In this document: one piece after another, positions 11,723 to 22,841 of the stretch
Position numbering within the stretch: the first letter of the stretch is position 1
How the letters are laid out: every line of letters begins with the position of its first letter
Origin: Gymnothorax reevesii
Lineage: Eukaryota > Chordata > Actinopteri > Anguilliformes > Muraenidae
Assembly: GCA_029721435.1 (NCBI GenBank)
Contig: CM056573.1
Location: forward strand, 46,722,501 to 46,786,500
Direction of reading: 5' to 3'
DNA length: 64,000 nt
Program-made: the position numbers and the translations under genes
The notes under the pieces: model-generated
Databases searched by the model: none
What the model saw: the letters and a program-made list of their open reading frames with translations, nothing else
Told to the model about the DNA's origin: nothing

Positions 11723-12180
11723 ATTATGGTCATTTTAATGAGGATAAATGTTTACTGTAAAAAAAAAAAAAAAAAACAACAAACAGATGTCAGCTTATCT
11801 TAGGAAATGATATAACTTGAGTTTATGAGTAGGCATTGTCTATGTAAAACTTCTAGTTGCAGAACAAAGGGGATAATAATGGGCATTTTTACCCAAAAAT
11901 GCGTATATGTGAAAACATGATTAAATAGAGAAGATCAGAAATCAAGTTGAAATTTTGAGCAAATAAAGCCAAGATATATACATTTATGTACAAAAGTAGA
12001 ACAAGTTTCATTACCATGGGTAACTGCCGACATGGTGAACTTGTGAATCCAAAATTGGCAAAAAAAAAAAAAGAAAAAAGTGACTTTTTTAAGCAGTGAC
12101 CCTTTTCAGGGTCTCCTAACTCCACTATTATGCCTTGGGTGCAGTCAATCTTCCTTGTACAGGAATACCTGTCCTCAAAT
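11723..12180. other. Non-coding, nothing recognised
   Basis: A poly-A tract lies at 11758-11776 and an A run at 12060-12079. The minus-strand ORF at 11889-12125 has no domain. Confidence 0.5.
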
Positions 12181-12539
12181 AGAAAGAATCCAGCACAATT
12201 TAGCTTCTGTAAGGGATCCTGCCCTCATGGGGGGCCCTTGAAAACAGAATTTTTGATTTCAGTCCATAAAAAGTTTCATATTTGAAGTGCCAATATCTTG
12301 AGAATGAAAAGAGATAGATACATTTTCGGAAGAGATTCTTAAAGCCTGATCCCAAATTACCTTGGGTAGCAATTTACAGCCCATCCATATGACTTGCTCC
12401 AAAGATATTGGCCCCCAAAATCCCTATAAATTCAAGTTTGCAATTCGCAAGGTATAAAGGGGGCATGGCTCAAGATTTTTGGAGGGCCATATCTAAGAAA
12501 CCCCTTGAAGTAGGAGCCTAAACTTTTGCACAAGTTCAT

Positions 12540-12597
12540 TCTGTTTTTATTTACTCTTTATACAGAATCCAAACATTTTTGGAATTGGGGTTGTAAT
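12540..12597 (+). mobile_element. Tc1-like 3' terminal fragment (family A)
   Basis: The sequence ends ATTTTTGGAATTGGGGTTGTA, the same terminus as at about 325 and 23744-23760. The preceding TTTATTTACTCTTTATACAGAATCC is a degraded form of the subterminal region. The 12180-12540 stretch before it is unrecognised AT-rich sequence. Confidence 0.7.
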
Positions 12598-13790
12598 AGA
12601 AATCATGATAATAATAATAATAATCAGGATCAAGATTAGGTTTCTTCAGTAATAGCTTAATAAAAGCCACTTTTAGAGTATTCGGATATTTCTAATCAGT
12701 ATGGATGAGTTTGTCATTTTTAGCATTTGCTGGCTGAGGTCAGGAAAGAGTTCCTTAACTTCCTAAAGCCCAATGTCCCCCTCGTGGTAACGCCGGCGTT
12801 ACAGGATTTTTCGTGGCGTCATGAGCCTCTGACCCTTTAACGCATAATTATTTTCAAGCTGTTTAAGATCGCTTGATTAATGATTTGCCAATTTATTTAT
12901 TGAACAATAAAGACTAATGCAAAAGCCTGTAATGCCTGTTGAGAAATTATTGAGAAATGAAACAGATCACTGATGGGGAGCATTGACAACATACTTAATG
13001 GCGATATTGTAGGGATGGAATGGATGGAATGGATGGATGGAATCCAATATTTTCTCTGAATTCCATCTCCTGTCTCAGTATTTTTTTCAGCAGTGCAAAC
13101 TAATTTACTATATGATTGCACTTAATCAAAATGTTTTCAGCCTATGAAAGAATAGCCTACCTTTGTGGGGAAGCGCAGTTGCACACTTGTTTTCACAAAG
13201 TGAAAATAATTAGTTTATTAAATTACCAACACTTTCTTATGTCAAAGCATTGGTAATTGAATAATTAAGAAACTTGGATATTTGTGCATCATGCTTTCAT
13301 GGTAGCCAAATCAATGATCAGGTTTTTATAGTCCAGCCTCTTGCAAAGTTGTAGGAAGGCCACAATATGAGACTGTATAAATAACAATTACCTAATTAAT
13401 TAGAAACAAAATCTAAACCTCATCTCAGTACGTACCATCGTCAGCAGAATTTTCTACATAATATTCTACTTCAAGGTGAAATTTTGAGAAATTTCAGTTA
13501 ATTGACATCCATGCCATCTTATATTGTAGCATTCCTCTTTGACACAAATCTATGTCTTTATCATTGATGGCAATGCAGCACACAGGTGGCTGATTTGCTA
13601 AGTTAAAGTAATTATACTAATTGTTTGATTCTAAATTGGAAACAGGTTGAGAGTTAACGTGCACTATGGTAATGTCACTGGGTGTAGATAGGTTTATTCT
13701 TACATAATCAAACTTGACAGGAGGCGGCAAAATCCTATTTTAAAAAAATGTTTCCCTGGGCGTATTAAAGGTAACCAATGTGTTCTTTTT
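12598..13790. other. Non-coding stretch
   Basis: Holds an (ATGGA)n simple repeat at 13014-13041 and a short GGTAACGCCGGCGTTAC palindrome at 12786-12802. No transposon or gene was recognised. Confidence 0.5.
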
Positions 13791-13820
13791 GTCTCCCGTC
13801 GCCTCAGGCGAAAGGGAGAC
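13791..13820. repeat. 30-bp hairpin
   Basis: GTCTCCC-GTCGCC-TCA-GGCGAAA-GGGAGAC. The two arms pair almost completely around a three-base loop. It is followed by GTGTGCGTCCGTCCGCCCG. It could be the end of an unidentified repeat. Confidence 0.7.
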
Positions 13821-15610
13821 ATAGGAATGCATCGCGTCTGTGCGTGTGCGTCCGTCCGCCCGAAAAGTGGCGTTAACAGGATAACTCCAGAAGAAAATGG
13901 ATTACATATTACCCCATGTTTATATAAGAATATTAGATTATGAACCAGTTTCCTATTTAATATCAGTGAGCCTGACCCATTATTTGACCTTGCAATTAGC
14001 AGGTCAAACATTGGTACTTCACCTATTTTTTTCAAACATGACTTTACCAGCTCAAAATTGTTCACTATGGTGTTTTGCGGCATTCTCTCCTTGCCATCTT
14101 TTTACAAAATATCCACTTTCAGGTTGATTAGAATTGACCTCCTTTAAGGTCACAGGGTATATATTTAATTTGGCGATGGGAGACAGTGGGCCTCGCGGCC
14201 AGCTTGTTTTTGATATAATTATAATAGATATGACCAAAACAAACGGGAATAAATAAATGTTTTCTCCGAAAACGCTTGCAACCCCCGAATATTGAATGGG
14301 GAAATAGTTTTTGAGACCTGCAAAAACTCCCCGTGCCATTTGAAATACCTCATTATTATTCACAAGTATGCAAAAATGATGTCATGCAAAAGCGGATGTG
14401 CGCGGTAGATGCAGAATGAATAGAAGTTAGCCAACAACAAAATGCTGCGGCCAAAGAAATATTCGACTGATTCAGCCCAGGTTAAGTGCTAGAAAAGGCC
14501 AGGAAGAAGATCGATTGAAGACCAGGATAAATATAAAAGGCCAAAGTGATCGCTGGCAAACTTTTTCAGCAAGGTTTGGAGATATTTCTGATGAAGGATA
14601 CGCAAATAAACTTGATGCCTGGTGCAAAGTGCCCGATTTCCCTGTTTCCTAGCACTTTGAGATTTTAATGTACTTGAAATCGTCCTATATTTGTAACAAG
14701 ACATACTTATAGTAATGAATTTCTAATGCATTAACATCATTTATTAACCAGCAGTCGAATCTGATGACCGATCTGATGTGACTTTTCATGTAAGTCGCTT
14801 ATGTGTATTAAGTAGTAGGCATGTCCAAATGGCCGCGGTACACCAGCCACAATGGCTGATTGAAACGGTCAAGTGATTGCTTTTCTTCTGAATTTATCCT
14901 TGTTAGGGGTCGAGGACGACATTTGTCGAGGACGACAACTTACACACAAATATTTTTTTTGAAACAGCCTGGCAAATTATGCAAAAAAAAAGGAGTTGAG
15001 GATGAGGAACGAATTGATTACTTTTAAGCCTATTGGACACTGATGCAGAAAAAATACCATACTGTTTTGTGAGTTACAGGAATTCTGAGGCTTTGAAAGA
15101 CATTGATATTTAATGTCACCGTAAATGTGGATAGGAAAATGTCTTTATATCCTGTAATGCATGCTCAGGGGAAATTGACAGTAATTCTACTTATTCAGCC
15201 TCGCAACTGAACAAATTAAAACTTAGTTGCTAATTAGGAAACGTAAATGGGAACGAAGTTGGAGAAGTAATGCACTTTTAAGTTCCCCTATATAGCTGTA
15301 TATAGTTGTTTAAAGTATGTCGGAATTCAGTTACAAAGAAAAACCACACAAATCCAGGCCTTGTGAGACCTCTTCTCTCACCCAGTCTGTGCCGGCCAGA
15401 AACACAAGCTCTTTTGAAATGGCCAGGGAGGCTATGCTAATGAGGCGGCTGCCTGGCCGCTTCAGTTCCGGAAGAGGGTGCAGACCCGAAAAACCAGGAA
15501 ACAAAGATGGCAGATATTTCAGGACAGCTCTTTGCGGCATGTTTTGCTGTGAGCCCGTTAGGGGCAGTGCTACACCCTCATTCAACAGGCTATCACATTT
15601 GGTAGGCTTA
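13821..15610. other. Non-coding stretch, nothing firmly recognised
   Basis: Several ORFs of about 70-127 codons occur on both strands (for example 13700-14083 and 14052-14363 on minus, 15317-15658 on plus). None shows a known domain, and their frames overlap in a way typical of chance ORFs. Confidence 0.5.
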
Positions 15611-15974
15611 TACCGTGTTCGATTTGGCTCGAAAGTTGGAAGTTGGGGCTGGGAATAACATCATACCCGAGTTGACTGTGTTCTGTTAAGTAAGTCAGAA
15701 AAACTTGAGGTCAGTGGAGTGCGCTCAGGCCAGCATAGCCTTTATTAGCTATTGTTAGCAATACAAGTTGATAACAATGTATTACTCGGTATTTTTTGTG
15801 TACAAACAGCATAACAATAAGTCCACCGATAAACTCTATTCAGTACTGTGTGGGTAGGTGAGGAATCTCCAACTTTCCGAGTTGGAAATCCACCTTCAGC
15901 GGGCCTTCAAATTGAAATTTCTGACTGGGAGCTCAGACATCCTGACTTCCCTGTACCCATCGAACGCAGCATTA
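15611..15974. mobile_element. Candidate hAT-like MITE
   Basis: The left TACCGTGTTCGATTTGG and right CCCATCGAACGCAGCATTA form an imperfect inverted pair. The interior holds further inverted pieces (GTTGGAAGTTGGGG against CCAACTTTCCGAGTTGG). No clear target duplication was found. Confidence 0.35.
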
Positions 15975-16183
15975 TGCAGTAAAGCAAGAAAAAATGGTCA
16001 AACTTGGTTCCGCATCTGTGAGTCATGGACAGTTGCTACCAATCCAGGCTTTATCTTTAGATATTTCACAAAGCCTGCGTTTGAGGCCAGCTGTTAGCGC
16101 TAACTATCGTTAGCGATCCTGCTTGCCACCCATAACACTTTAGCATACTTACATTATTTGCTGTTACATCATTTGGATGAGAG

Positions 16184-16207
16184 TTAGGGTTACCCTAACC
16201 CTAACCC
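16184..16207. repeat. Short inverted telomere-like tract
   Basis: TTAGGGTTACCCTAACCC plus CTAACCC. One TTAGGG unit meets two and a half CCCTAA units head to head. It is only 24 bp, so chance or repeat ancestry is possible. Confidence 0.7.
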
Positions 16208-16699
16208 AGCAACCATTAGCTAACATTTCATTTACTGGTTTATACATTTTGAGCAGACTGAATTTGATTAAAAATGGTGACCCCTATCTGTTTCCATTGG
16301 CAAATGTTGTAGATTTTGTTGGCTGAACAAGCAACGGTTTCAAAATTGATGCTTTAAAAGGTAACATCAAGGTAGACATGGTAAAAAGGCAAGATGTTTT
16401 AAAACTGCAGTGTAAAGTTAAACAACTCTTTATCGACACATTATGAATTACTTTGTCTGTATGCACCTTGATCACAGTAAATCGAGACGTGGAATCATGG
16501 ATGATGTCACACATTATGCGCACTGAATAAGACCATAGTTGATTCCATGTTGCTGCCAGTATTTTTGGCAATACAGGAAGTCTACAATGTTGATTAGGAG
16601 CTCTCTTCCCTTATACAAATATTCCATTCATGAAAAAAAAAATGTGGGTAGGGTGCAGTGTGTGGGACATTATGGATCACGGGCCAAACTTCTTCCTTT

Positions 16700-17523
16700 C
16701 CTGCAGTCTGCAGATTGGCTGCACATCGGCAGGCCCCGCAGACCACGAAAAATATGACCTCCTCATCTCTAAGATGAGAGCTCCTCAGGCACATTCCCTA
16801 AACAGTCTACCAGAAATTGGTGGCTGCGCCCTCCATGCTGAACACCCAGGATCCAACGCACTATGTAGGTGGGGCCACCATCAATGAACTGGGGGGAGCA
16901 AGCTGGAGGGAGGGCTGTAAAGACACAGCACGAGGTATTCCACATGGTAGGAAGAAGCTGGACGAAGATGGCGGTTACCCTGCTTGTGGAAATTCAAGAC
17001 ATGCTTATGTTGAGGTAAACAGGCCCTCCTATGTCCTCGGTGAGCATGTCAAACCTGGACCTGAGCTGAGGGAACTGCTACCTCCCTCTTTCGACTTGGA
17101 ACAATGGTGTTTGGTAACCCCAACAACATTCAAAGGGTCAGATTCAGAGACTGGACACAGGCAAGGAGTAGTGTGCCAGGTCAACCCAGGGAGGAAGACG
17201 GGACTACCTGCCAGGATTGCCTTCCAAAAAGTAGAGAAGGGTTTAGCCCAGTGTCTGGTCAAGCCTCTCCACCTGGTCATTGGAATCCAGCGGACAGGTG
17301 GGGGGTGCCCCCATCAGGACACAGAGGGCCTTGCAGAAGTGGCTGGCAAATTTGAGACTGGGGTTGGAGACTGCTTACTGGGGTACGCTGTGGATGTCAA
17401 GCGGAGTAGAAGCTTGACAGTCTCACTGGCCATGGGCAGTTTCACCAGAGGCACAAGGTGGGCTGCCTTCGAAAACCGGTCCACCACTGTGAACCCATGA
17501 GACGGAGACCACCCCGGAGACAA
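16700..17523 (-). pseudogene. Ty3/gypsy integrase with chromodomain-like tail, relic
   Basis: Reading the minus strand from 17523 down gives TVVDRFSKAAHLVPL (about 17489-17445), a hallmark of the integrase core of Ty3/gypsy elements. In another frame this continues as FCKAL, then NDQVERLDQTL, then SPFEC-type text around 17320-17100. Further down, about 16895-16760, a segment reads VRWILGVQHGGRSHQFLVD and then GNVPEELSS. This matches the chromodomain-like C-terminus of fish chromovirus-type gypsy elements. The frame changes several times and contains stops, so nothing is functional. No reverse transcriptase or LTR is visible around it. Plus-strand ORFs in the same interval are shadows. Confidence 0.75.
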
Positions 17524-17529
17524 AGCCTA

Positions 17530-18870
17530 GAGCCACCCACTGAATCGACACCCAAGCACAGCATTTTAGTTGTGGTTGGCGCATTGAAATATGTGCGTTT
17601 TTTCTTATTGTAAATTAAATGAAGTTACCTCCTGTGGGCAAGGTTTTTGGCCCTTCCTCTCACCTAGTCTGCGCCTGTTTTTCCAGTGTCTCAAATCAAT
17701 ATGCTATAATACATACCTCATTAATTTTCATATTATTAAGTGTGAGTATTGCAGTAAATTGGGTGCCATAATATGACTGCTGAAACAACATAAAAGGTAT
17801 CTGATGCATGCTGCTTAGTACCTGGGAAAAATTCAGTATACATTAGAGTGCAATAGCAATGTATATAGCAATGTACTCCGCTCCTTCTGTCTTTCTTTGA
17901 AATTTGACCTACATTACATTCCAGCATCCATACTGAAAGCAATGTATGGAAGCATGTCTTGTGTGTTCCGGCAGCAAACACTCAAAATTCATGAGAGATA
18001 TCACTTTAATCTTTGTTGCTATGGCAATCTAATTTCAAACATGGCTGCTGTGTTTGCCATATTGACAGAGTGACTTTAGCCTTTATGTCAACTATTATTG
18101 CTTCAAACTGGAGTTGACAGGTAAGTTCAAAAAAACATGCTCAATGTCAAATCTCACAAATGTAGCTATATTTTTTAATAAAATAGCCTTGATTTGGTCT
18201 CATTGATACCCTGTGCATTGATTAATCCAGGTGTCAATGTGACACTATTTTTTACAGTATCAAATAACTACCTAAAACCAAAAATGGAAGAATTTACATT
18301 TGAACATACACCGGCATGGTAAGAACTGAGTAAAATAACAGAAACCATCTTTGGGAAAAAATTTATTTCAGACACACTTTAATCTCTTAATTTAGCCAAT
18401 ATCCCATCCACTAACATGGATAACCTATGCTGCAGCCAGCCACCAGGAAGGGATAAAGATGCCTTGGCGTCATTAGTAGGGAGCTGGCAGATCATCAGTC
18501 TTTATATGCAGTCAATGGTAACATCCTTCTGACACTCAGGTGATCATGATGACTTTGTGCTAATGTGTCTATGTTGTGCAGGTCATACTAATTGTCATAT
18601 GAGGGCTAATTGTAAAATCACTTCATAGAGTAAGTTGCGTAAACTCAAGAATTGAAGCGATTTTGTGCCCATTGTGCAAAACTGAGCCATTCTGCATAAT
18701 GAAAATTGTCGGATTTTTTTTGTCCATTGAAAATTGTTGGATTTTTTTTGTCCATTTCTTGGAAGTGAAATGTTTTCATTTTGGGAAAACAAGTAGATCA
18801 GAGGGATCTAATAGCTGCAACCTGGCCTGGCATATCTCACGTGGCCTAGTGTCCATGACTGGTGGTTTCT
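17530..18870. other. Non-coding stretch, nothing recognised
   Basis: AT-rich sequence. Two copies of a GGATTTTTTTTGTCCATT phrase lie about 30 bp apart near 18711 and 18738. No gene or transposon terminus was seen. Confidence 0.5.
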
Positions 18871-18878
18871 TGTACAAG

Positions 18879-19345
18879 TGTGACCTCAAAATTGGCAAAT
18901 TACCTTGAAAATGAATAGGGAACCCTTCCTCTGTACCAAGCAGCTTGTTGTAAGATTTATTAGCCATCCATCAAGTTAAACTCAAGTTACGGTGCGAAAA
19001 CTGTGAAATCGGGGCAAAATCGACACTTTTTTGACCGGTGTGACCTTGGGATTCAACAGGTAACCTTGAAAATCAATAGGGAACCCCTCCTCTATACCAA
19101 GAGGCTTGTTCTAAGATTTCATAGCCATTCATTGAATTAAACTTGAGTTACGGTGCGAAAACCGTCAAATCAGGCAAAATTGACACTTTTTTTACCTGTG
19201 TGACCTTGGGATTTGACGGATGACCTTGAAAAACAGTAGAGAACACCTCCTCTATGCCTAGAAGCTACTTCCAAAATTTCATAGCGATCCATGAATTCTA
19301 ACTGGAGTTACAGCGCGAAAACCCGCAAACAGGGTTGTGACCTCT
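18879..19345. repeat. Three-unit tandem array, exact 160-bp period
   Basis: Units begin with TGTGACCT at 18879, 19039 and 19199. Each carries, in the same order, an ACCTTGAAAA segment, AATAGGGAAC(or AGAGAAC)..CCTCT, a GCTTGTT segment, AGCCATCCAT-like text and GAGTTACGGTGCGAAAA. Units one and two are the closest. Spacing is exactly 160 bp twice, although many bases have changed. No ORF spans the array. Confidence 0.85.
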
Positions 19346-19510
19346 GTGAACTTGATCTTTGACCTCGACCTTGTGCATGGACATCACTTTGGTGAAGGTC
19401 AATAACTCCTGAAAATTTCATGATGATACGACGACAGGAACATGGTCAAAAAGGTGTCACAGACGGACAGACAGACAGACGGACAGACAGAAGCGTTCAT
19501 AGAGCTGCTT
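19346..19510. repeat. TGACCT-rich tail with (GACA)n microsatellite
   Basis: Follows the 160-bp array. It holds TTTGACCTCGACCTTGTGC and ends in GACGGACAGACAGACAGACG at 19462-19490. This is probably the end of the same repeat family as the array. Confidence 0.6.
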
Positions 19511-20370
19511 GGTCGCAGCTGAAAAACAACTAAGCAAGCAATGGAATGGACAAGTATAAGAGGGGAAAATGTTCAAATATGAGAGAAGAGAAAATGAAAA
19601 AAATAAGCAATGAACAGGAGTAGTGTAGGACATTTCACTCTCTTCTTTAAAAGTGTTCTGTGGTTCTTTAGGCAGTTTCTCTCCAAGTGAAACTAGTATG
19701 CCTTTATAGGTAATTCTATCTGTCTTTGTTTAAAATTATTTACTTTTACTTTTAGGGTTTGCTGACTGCAAACGGAGTGGACCTAGTAAGAACTGGGTAA
19801 GAATGACATTAACATATTAGAAAAGAGATGATCTTACTAAAAACGTCATAAGAACTATTAGAATGGTGTAGAAATATATTTCGAACCCAATGAAAACTTT
19901 TAGTAATTGTGCAAAGCTATTCGGGCGGAATAAGGACGCAGTAAGGACCTAACGTAGCCATATGAAGTCGATGTTCAAAAGTACTTTAAATTTTTCCGCG
20001 GCCTTTTGTTCATTCTCAATACGTTTCTGCTACAATCGAAATCCAGCAATCTCGTTAGCAGTAAGTCATCACTCAGTATTTTTTTAGGACGGGATGGCCT
20101 GGAGAAATTTTTGAACATTCTCGACACTCGGGAGCACACTTCCCGTCCATGCCCGTCCACAAGGTTCTCACTCAGGTCGTAGTAAGTGTCTAAAACATCC
20201 ATTTGGTTCCCACTCAGTTTTAGCCCGTTCTGTCAAATTTTTGAGAACGTACTTAGAACTTCCTTAGTGTGAAGGGGGTTTTACACTCCAGAGGACGGAA
20301 TACAAACCAGTTCGGCTTAAGCGAGATTTTGGTCGCGCGCGTGCTCTTTGCAGACTATGTAAGGCAGAAG
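19511..20370. other. Non-coding stretch, nothing recognised
   Basis: Repeated AGTAAGGAC/CTAGTAAGAACT phrases are scattered at 19780-19960. The minus-strand ORF at 19975-20202 (75 codons) has no recognisable domain. Confidence 0.45.
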
Positions 20371-20376
20371 GTAAAA

Positions 20377-20490
20377 ATGGTAGTCTCTTGCTGTGTTGTT
20401 GGATGCACAAATCACTTTGAAAATGGAATGTTACGTTCTTTCGCTTTCTCCTTGGTAAAAGGCAATGAACAGTGTGCAGTTGGACTGTAA
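20377..20490 (+). pseudogene. THAP-like zinc finger N-terminal fragment
   Basis: From the ATG at 20377-20379 the frame reads MVVSCCVVGCTNHFENG and then LRSFAF. This fits the start of a THAP domain: a Met a few residues before the CxxxC pair, then a basic or aromatic stretch. The remaining C-x2-H half is not found, and the frame ends after about 37 residues. It could be a first exon or a relic of a THAP-type (P-element-like) transposase. An upstream in-frame ATG at 20269 adds an unrelated-looking extension. Confidence 0.45.
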
Positions 20491-21890
20491 ACAGGAAGAA
20501 TTTAGGGAAGAATTCCATATTCAACCTCAATCAATATAGAATAAAATCAGTATTTTTTTGCTTACCTTGATGTTTGGGTACCCAAAGAAACATTTGGCTG
20601 AGTAAAAATGTCAAGCGTACATCAAGTCAAGAAAATTTATAACTTCATTTCTAATGCTGCTGTACGTGGCAATAGCATATAACGGCGGCGGCCATCTTAC
20701 TGATGACACACCGGGTTGCGAGGCTATACGCAGCCTATGCATTTGAGATATTAAATATTAATTTTAAATTCTAAACCACCTTCTCACTAATAAAACTCCA
20801 CAAAATATATTGGCGCCACTTTTAAAATCGTCCTAATTCTTGCCCAAATCTGTTGTATTCAGTTAAGAAGTAATAATGTTGTTGTTTTGGATACTTAAGG
20901 CCTTGTATTTTACACGAGTACCTGCACGCTTATCCACGTTGAGGCGAAGTTAGGATCATGTGTGCCTGCCGGTTGTTTTGAACAGTGCAAACTTGTTGCA
21001 GGTACACCATAGCTCTTAGCTGACTTATGGTGTGGGACCCAATTATCGTGGAGTTAATGGCATTAATTCTCATCTGCAAAACTAACTGGCGAGCAAATTC
21101 AACTTTGTTGGCTATATTTGACAAGTCATTATACAATTAAAATCACAAAGAAACCAAATTATTATTGCAAGAAATCTGCGCTGAAACAGCTGAAATGAAA
21201 ATCATGTCTATCTAGTTTTCGGACAAATTAAGTGTGCCCCGGAGCTTCCCTGAATTTGAAATATCATTGGGGGAATATCCCCGTAGATTAGGGGATGCAT
21301 CGGTGAGTACTTGCAAACCATCCCAGGTGCCTTGGGGAAGCGTTATTGGGGAGGTATATATTGTTGTGAGCTACAAGGTGTAACCAGGCTCTATAATTAT
21401 CGAACATTTTGGATGGGAATCCAGAGCAAGACGCCAAGCAGGGTTTGGGAAAGAACTTTTTTTTACTGAAAAATCCTCTAACCTCCCTGTGCTCTCCCAG
21501 TAACTCATCCCCCCACAAAAACTGATAGCCTGTCCCCGAATTAAAAGTTTTTTTTTTTTTATTGAATGGTTGGATATAAATATATAGTTTTTTGCAGGTG
21601 TCTGGAGCCTGCAATTTGGGTAACTTATTTTCCGCAAATAAATGTGTTTTTTTCCCTTAACCTGTTAATTTTTCTCTTGATGTAAATAATGTTATGATTT
21701 GAGCAAACGGAAGTGCCTCTTTCTTTGTTGGTACAATACAAGTTATTTACTTTTTCATGGTTTTATTGAGGAGTTTTTTCGTAAGATGCTGAAGTGGAGC
21801 TGAACACAACTAATTTATTTTGGTCTATCAGACAACCTGGCGCCCGGACAAAACATTGTTAAAATAACTGGCTACGTAAACAGCTAGTTA
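20491..21890. other. Non-coding stretch, nothing recognised
   Basis: Unique AT-rich sequence. ORFs of 68-108 codons on the minus strand (20930-21136, 21288-21614) carry no motif. Confidence 0.5.
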
Positions 21891-22250
21891 GTTTGGCTAC
21901 TGTGTTTGTACTTATAGGGTTTGTACTTGAAATTGCCCAGGAGGGTAACAGACAGGTAACTTGAAGCACAGAAGGGTAATCCAACTCAAGGTCATGAAAT
22001 GAGGTAAACTCAAAACCAGGAGAGAAAAATACCCAAGGGACAATAGCAAACTCAGGTACCAGGAACAAAAACAGATCATAGCCAGGAAACAACACTGGAA
22101 AATACACATGCTCATAAGTATCATGGAAAGGCAACTAACTCCCAAAGAACACAGGCATTTAGAGGCTTTATGAAAGTGAGACCGTAATGAACAAGGGAGT
22201 GATACAGGGCTGCAAGTGTCCTAAGAAGCCTGGTGTGTGCTTCCCAAAAG
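21890..22250 (-). mobile_element. LTR-like repeat fragment, unresolved
   Basis: A/G-rich plus strand with ACCAGG, AACTCAGG and AACACTGG phrases. It resembles the 9165-10315 repeat in style and is CT-rich on the minus strand. No termini or target duplication were located. Confidence 0.3.
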
Positions 22251-22786
22251 CGTAATTGCTAACTACGTTAGCAACTTACGTAGTTTGTCCATTCACATTC
22301 AATGGGTGCAACTATGTAATGGGGTGGTGTAGTGGAAGCCTCGTTCGCCTCGTGACGCACCGTAGTGATCTGTAGCCATCCATGTCTATCTTTTGAAATA
22401 ACTTGGCCATTAACATGAAAAAACTGCACAGAGGTTTATCTGTTGGGAATGTTCAAAAGAGAGCCATGGTATCAGGCATTTTTATTTAGGTAGTAATAAC
22501 TTAGTTTAAAGCAGTTACACGTAATTTACCATAGTAGCAGCTGTAGCCAAACGTAGCGTACCCCGTATTCAACAAATTTGGCATGAATCTACAGGCAAAT
22601 AAGGCTAGTACATTACACTAGGAGTGTCAGTACGTCTAACTACGGTGTACTAGGCTAGCGTGTACGTCATTGAAGTATGTTAAAATACAGTAAAGTCACT
22701 TTAACCAAGTGGATCATATTTTAATATACTCTACATAGCCTGGGCAATGGCTATGGCTCCCCCTACGGATAGCTATGGAGGCTAAT
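22251..22786. other. Non-coding stretch rich in TACGTA-type words
   Basis: Contains AACTACGTTAGCAACTTACGTAG (22261-22283) and, further on, CTAACTACGGTGTAC and GCGTGTACGTC. This may be a decayed DNA element. No clear inverted termini were established. Confidence 0.4.
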
Positions 22787-22788
22787 GT

Positions 22789-22838
22789 ACAGCGCCCTCC
22801 ATAATTATTGGCACCCCTGGTTAAGATGTGTTCCTAAG
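22789..22838 (+). mobile_element. Tc1-like 5' terminus (family B) fused to family A
   Basis: TACAGCGCCCTCCATAATTATTGGCACCCC and then GGTTAAGATGTGTT is the same terminus as the family B element at 35265. It runs for about 50 bp and then changes abruptly into family A transposase sequence. Confidence 0.8.
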
Positions 22839-22841
22839 CTT

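Noticed and set aside
15317..15658. 113-codon ORF as a host exon
   Set aside because: No domain, no supporting splice context, and an equally open antisense frame.
20264..20530. 88-codon minus-strand ORF
   Set aside because: Antisense shadow of the THAP-like fragment region, with no motif.
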